Source of the DNA: Brevibacillus sp. | Lineage (GTDB): Bacteria > Bacillota > Bacilli > Brevibacillales > Brevibacillaceae | Reading direction: 5' to 3' | NCBI GenBank assembly: GCA_029240815.1 | Contig: JARDZO010000221.1 | Coordinates: 1 to 9,576, forward strand | DNA: 9,576 nt | Shown: positions 7,251 to 9,576 of the stretch, piece after piece | Layout of the letters: each line of letters opens with the position of its first letter | Numbering within the stretch: position 1 is the first letter of the stretch | The notes under the pieces: model-generated | Seen by the model: only the letters and a program-made list of their open reading frames with translations | Databases searched by the model: none | What the model was told of the DNA's origin: nothing | Program-made: the position numbers and the translations under genes

Positions 7251-7270
7251 ACGATGGGGAAAACCATCGT
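7251..7270 (+). other. Perfect hairpin upstream of the EamA gene
   Basis: ACGATGG (7251-7257) and CCATCGT (7264-7270) form a perfect 7-bp stem around the loop GGAAAA. It ends 25 bases before the exporter start and about 10 before its ribosome binding site (7281-7289). It lacks a U-run, so it is not a terminator. TACGAT (7250-7255) could be a weak -10 for the exporter; in that case the hairpin is DNA symmetry and not an RNA fold. Confidence 0.45.
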
Positions 7271-7295
7271 CACGCGAATGAAGGAAGGGATTCTC

Positions 7296-8234
7296 ATGAA
7301 CGCTGAAGTATCGATTAAAGAAGAGCAGGCGGCACAACCTTTGACTGCTGGAAGTAGCCTCTACAATGAAAAAGCGGGAATGCTCTACGGGTTACTAGGG
7401 GTATTGAGCTTCAGCCTGACGCTGCCAGCGACTAAAGCAGCATTGACCGCCCTCACTCCGATGACAGCTGGCTTGGGACGCGCCTTGGTCGCTGCCATCC
7501 TGGCTGCACTTGTTTTGCTGATCAGACGAGTTCCCTTTCCCTCGTGGAAGGAAACCAAGCAGCTGATTCTCGTCGCGGGAGGGGTCGTCGCGGGCTTTCC
7601 CTTTTTCTCGGCTTGGGCTATGGAGCGTGTCCCAGCCACACATGGCGCGATTATCATTGCGTTGCTGCCACTGGCGACGGCTGGCGCCGCCACATTCTTT
7701 GCAGGTGAGCGTCCTGCCCGGATGTACTGGGTCTCCAGCGGCGTCGCTTGTCTCGCCATCCTTGGCTACGCAGTTGTCTCCGGGTTCGGTGCACTCCACT
7801 GGGCTGATCTGGCCTTGTTAGCAGCGGTTGTTTCTGCGGCAATCGGCTATGCAGTAGGCGGACAGCTAGCCCGAACGATGGGCGGCTGGCAAGTCATCAG
7901 CTGGTCTTTGGTATTTTCCTTCCCCTTTCTGGTCATCCCGATCGCAGGTCCGCTTCTTTCACAGTTGCAGCATGCCTCAGGGACGGCATGGTTAGGGTTT
8001 GGCTACGTCAGCATCATCAGCCAGTTTCTTGGCTTTTTCGCCTGGTACCACGGTCTGGCTATTGGCGGTGTAGCGAGAGTCGGCCAGACGCAGTATCTCC
8101 AGCCATTTTTTACCATACTGACTTCGTGGCTGCTGCTCTCCGAGTCAGTCACTCTCGGCGCTATATTGGCCGCGGTGATCGTGGTAGCGTCTGTGGCTAA
8201 AGGAAGGACCTCATCGGTAAAACAGAAGGCCTAG
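7296..8234 (+). CDS. EamA/DMT-superfamily transporter (probable exporter)
   Basis: A 312-residue inner membrane protein of the drug/metabolite transporter superfamily, with about ten hydrophobic helices as two EamA repeats (about 28-160 and 170-302). Recognisable family stretches are GLLGVLSFSLTLPATKAAL (32-50), RVPATHGAIIIALLPLATA (111-129) at the end of repeat one, and GVARVGQTQYLQPFFTILTS near the end of repeat two. The family exports amino acids, their analogues and other small metabolites; the substrate cannot be told here. The ATG at 7296 has AAGGAAGGG 6 bases upstream. The frame is open further upstream to 7236, but that would place the start inside the control region. It is divergent from the MocR regulator, its likely controller. 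The C-terminus KQKA falls within a 15-bp tandem duplication. Confidence 0.92.
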   Translation: MNAEVSIKEEQAAQPLTAGSSLYNEKAGMLYGLLGVLSFSLTLPATKAALTALTPMTAGLGRALVAAILAALVLLIRRVPFPSWKETKQLILVAGGVVAGFPFFSAWAMERVPATHGAIIIALLPLATAGAATFFAGERPARMYWVSSGVACLAILGYAVVSGFGALHWADLALLAAVVSAAIGYAVGGQLARTMGGWQVISWSLVFSFPFLVIPIAGPLLSQLQHASGTAWLGFGYVSIISQFLGFFAWYHGLAIGGVARVGQTQYLQPFFTILTSWLLLSESVTLGAILAAVIVVASVAKGRTSSVKQKA

Positions 8235-8256
8235 AAACAGAAGGCCTAGAAACAGA
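8221..8256. repeat. 15-bp tandem duplication across the EamA stop codon
   Basis: AACAGAAGGCCTAGA is present twice in exact tandem (8221-8235 and 8236-8250), followed by a partial third copy AACAGA (8251-8256). The first copy contains the exporter stop codon, so the second lies wholly in the 3' untranslated part. It is likely a slippage duplication. Confidence 0.9.
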
Positions 8257-8299
8257 CAAAAAAACGAAAAACACCGACCTGATTATGCAGGCCGGTGTT
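8257..8299 (-). terminator. Intrinsic terminator of the NTase-GNAT operon
   Basis: On the minus strand ACACCGGCCTG (8298-8288) pairs with CAGGTCGGTGT (8281-8271) over a 6-base loop with one G-U pair, extended by flanking A-T pairs. A T-rich tail with runs of five and seven T interrupted by CG follows (8271-8258). It starts just after the acetyltransferase stop. In the plus direction the stem is followed only by TTTCAG, so it would be a weaker stop for the exporter. Confidence 0.88.
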
Positions 8300-8303
8300 T
8301 CAG

Positions 8304-8894
8304 CTATTCCCTTCGATCAGGACCTTGCCGCATTTGCAGCTTTTCTTTGACCTCAGACCACTCTGTATCGAGCACGCTATAGAACACATTGTCATGCACA
8401 GTCCCATCCGGCTTCACCCGATGCTTGCGGAAAACTCCTTCCTGGACAGCTCCCAGCCTCTCTACCGCTTTTCTCGATCGTATATTGTTGGCACTGACAG
8501 AAAATTGAACCCGAAGCATGTCAAGATCTTCAAAGCAATGTTGCAAGAGCAGTAGCTTACACTCCGCATTGATCCCGGTTCCCCACACGTCAGGCGATAG
8601 CCACGTCCAGCCGATTTCCACGTTTCGATTCGTTCGGTCGATGTCGCCTATGCGGGTGGTGCCGACTGTATTGCCTGATTTTAGATCGATGACAGTGAAG
8701 GGAAGCTGAGTGCCTTTTTGCTGATTTTCCAACGCTTGATCGATCAATAGACTGAGATCATCAGGAGTACTGACTTTTCTCCACGTATATTGCCACACAT
8801 CTGGTTTGCCAAGTGCTTCAAACAACTTCTCTTTGTGTATTTCCTCCAACGGAACCAAGCGCACCAAGCGCCCTTCAAGTATTTGCCCCCTCAT
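8304..8894 (-). CDS. GNAT family N-acetyltransferase, RimJ/RimL type
   Basis: A 196-residue acetyl-CoA-dependent acetyltransferase of the COG1670 (RimJ/RimL-like) group; the acceptor could be a protein N-terminus or a small amine. The opening LEGRLVRLVPLEEIH (6-20) is typical. The core strand and acetyl-CoA loop is VEIGWTWLSPDVWGTGINAE (92-111), where WGTG (104-107) stands at the pyrophosphate-binding turn, followed by the helix CKLLLLQHCFE. The later signature ANNIRSRKAVERLGAVQEGV (135-154), then FRKH, is standard. Residues and length are normal, so it should be active. The ATG at 8894 has AGGA about 7 bases upstream, with AGGAGAG further up. It lies 34 bases downstream of the nucleotidyltransferase gene on the same strand and ends at a shared terminator, so the two are probably co-transcribed. 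The substrate is unknown. Confidence 0.92.
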   Translation of the reverse strand: MRGQILEGRLVRLVPLEEIHKEKLFEALGKPDVWQYTWRKVSTPDDLSLLIDQALENQQKGTQLPFTVIDLKSGNTVGTTRIGDIDRTNRNVEIGWTWLSPDVWGTGINAECKLLLLQHCFEDLDMLRVQFSVSANNIRSRKAVERLGAVQEGVFRKHRVKPDGTVHDNVFYSVLDTEWSEVKEKLQMRQGPDRRE

Positions 8895-8928
8895 TCGCTT
8901 CCTATCTCTCCTCGACCTGTCACTTTTT

Positions 8929-9576
8929 CTACATTCCTGTATAAAACGCCTGATTCAAGCGAATTGCCAGCTTTTGCAGTTCCTCTCCATCTACCTTTTC
9001 CGGCAGCGACGAGCTTTCATGAGCGGTCGTCATCTGAGCGAACAGATCCTCTGCATAGGCGCGCAGATCATCCACACTCCACTCCCCGCGTTTAATCGCC
9101 ATGAGCTCCTCCACATTTGGCCGAGCTACGTGCAGCTCCCCTGTTTCCAGCAGCTCCCTGCCCATTTGCAGGAGGCGGATCAAATGATGAGCGTCTTTCG
9201 CATCATACCGCTGCCCCGCACTCGCCAGCTTCCGTAGATTGCGAATGGCATAGCCACCGTAGGAATGGTACAGCTGCTTGGATAGAAACAGCTGTCGATT
9301 CGCTCTCAGTTCTTCCCCAGACGTCGTAGCATAAACGATATGCTCCGGCTTCACGTAAAGCATCTCCACAATATTGGGGTTGCCTTTTACCGCCAAACGG
9401 ATGTACTTATTCAGCGCGTACACGACCAGATCAGGTTCCGACAGCGTCGTTTGCTCATAACTTTGCAGACCAAACATAGCTTTTACAGGGGCAAAGGCAA
9501 TTCCCCGCAAGTCGACATCACTGGTTGCGGTACTCGTGCCGTAGCTATGACTGCCTGCAAAAGCTAGATAACAAAG
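8929..9576 (-). CDS. Polymerase-beta-fold nucleotidyltransferase, YcgL/RlaP-like (5' end cut by window edge)
   Basis: The reading frame runs in from the right edge with no stop, so the N-terminus is missing; 215 residues are visible. Reading from the edge, the frame starts LCYLAFAGSHSYGTSTATSD and continues VDLRGIAFAP. The GS pair (8-9) and the D-x-D pair (20 and 22) are the catalytic motif of polymerase-beta-like nucleotidyltransferases. The GSHSYGT...SDVDLRG form, followed by YALNKYIRLAVKGNPNIVEM, resembles the predicted nucleotidyltransferases of the YcgL/RlaP group (COG3541), some of which are linked to RNA repair. Only about 10-40 residues are probably absent. A TTG at 9510 could be mistaken for a start, but it lies after the catalytic motif and must be internal. 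It is the upstream partner of the GNAT gene. The NTase fold is well supported; the subgroup and any RNA role are inferred. Confidence 0.85.
   Translation of the reverse strand, partial: LCYLAFAGSHSYGTSTATSDVDLRGIAFAPVKAMFGLQSYEQTTLSEPDLVVYALNKYIRLAVKGNPNIVEMLYVKPEHIVYATTSGEELRANRQLFLSKQLYHSYGGYAIRNLRKLASAGQRYDAKDAHHLIRLLQMGRELLETGELHVARPNVEELMAIKRGEWSVDDLRAYAEDLFAQMTTAHESSSLPEKVDGEELQKLAIRLNQAFYTGM

Noticed and set aside
7251..7270. Terminator or attenuator before the EamA gene
   Set aside because: The hairpin is perfect but not followed by a U-run and is not GC-rich enough for a clear intrinsic terminator.
9510..9510. TTG start for the nucleotidyltransferase
   Set aside because: The in-frame sequence upstream to the edge encodes the GS and D-x-D catalytic motif, so the true start is outside the window.

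Overview
The window looks like chromosomal DNA of a spore-forming, low-to-mid GC Gram-positive bacterium. A complete GerA-type germinant receptor operon, strong AGGAGG-like ribosome binding sites, GTG starts and sigma-A and sigma-G style promoters all point to Bacillales. The style of the proteins suggests the Brevibacillus/Paenibacillus side of that order, but this is an impression and not a proof. I see no mobile element, CRISPR array, tRNA or rRNA. No stretch over 300 bases lacks a gene.

Layout, left to right. Bases 1-126 hold no gene I can support, only a possible RNA fold. A terminator (127-163) ends a leftward Nramp manganese transporter, mntH (180-1532). Its sigma-A promoter (1648-1675) is followed directly by a 20-bp palindrome (1622-1641) that looks like an MntR operator. 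Transcribed away from it is a three-gene germinant receptor operon in A-B-C order (1779-3182, 3185-4273, 4270-5418): a GerA-type membrane subunit, a GerB-type APC-like subunit and a GerC-type lipoprotein. The genes are tightly packed or overlapping. Converging on gerC, with the two stop codons interleaved in 8 bp, is a 71-aa two-helix membrane protein gene (5411-5626, minus). It has its own sigma-G-like promoter and resembles the small 'D' proteins linked to germinant receptors.

The right half is ordinary metabolism and transport. A MocR-type regulator (5704-7140, minus; GntR winged helix fused to an aminotransferase fold) is divergent from an EamA/DMT exporter (7296-8234, plus). The 155-bp gap between them carries three ATTGGC repeats, a GCCAATTGGC palindrome and a leader hairpin, which suggests MocR controls the exporter. 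A 15-bp tandem duplication spans the exporter stop codon. Next comes a leftward pair: a polymerase-beta-fold nucleotidyltransferase, cut by the right edge (8929-9576), and a RimJ/RimL-type GNAT acetyltransferase (8304-8894). They share a strong terminator (8257-8299).

Nothing here is clearly a new system. The most useful leads are the D-like germination gene with its spore-type promoter, the MntR operator and the MocR-EamA control region.
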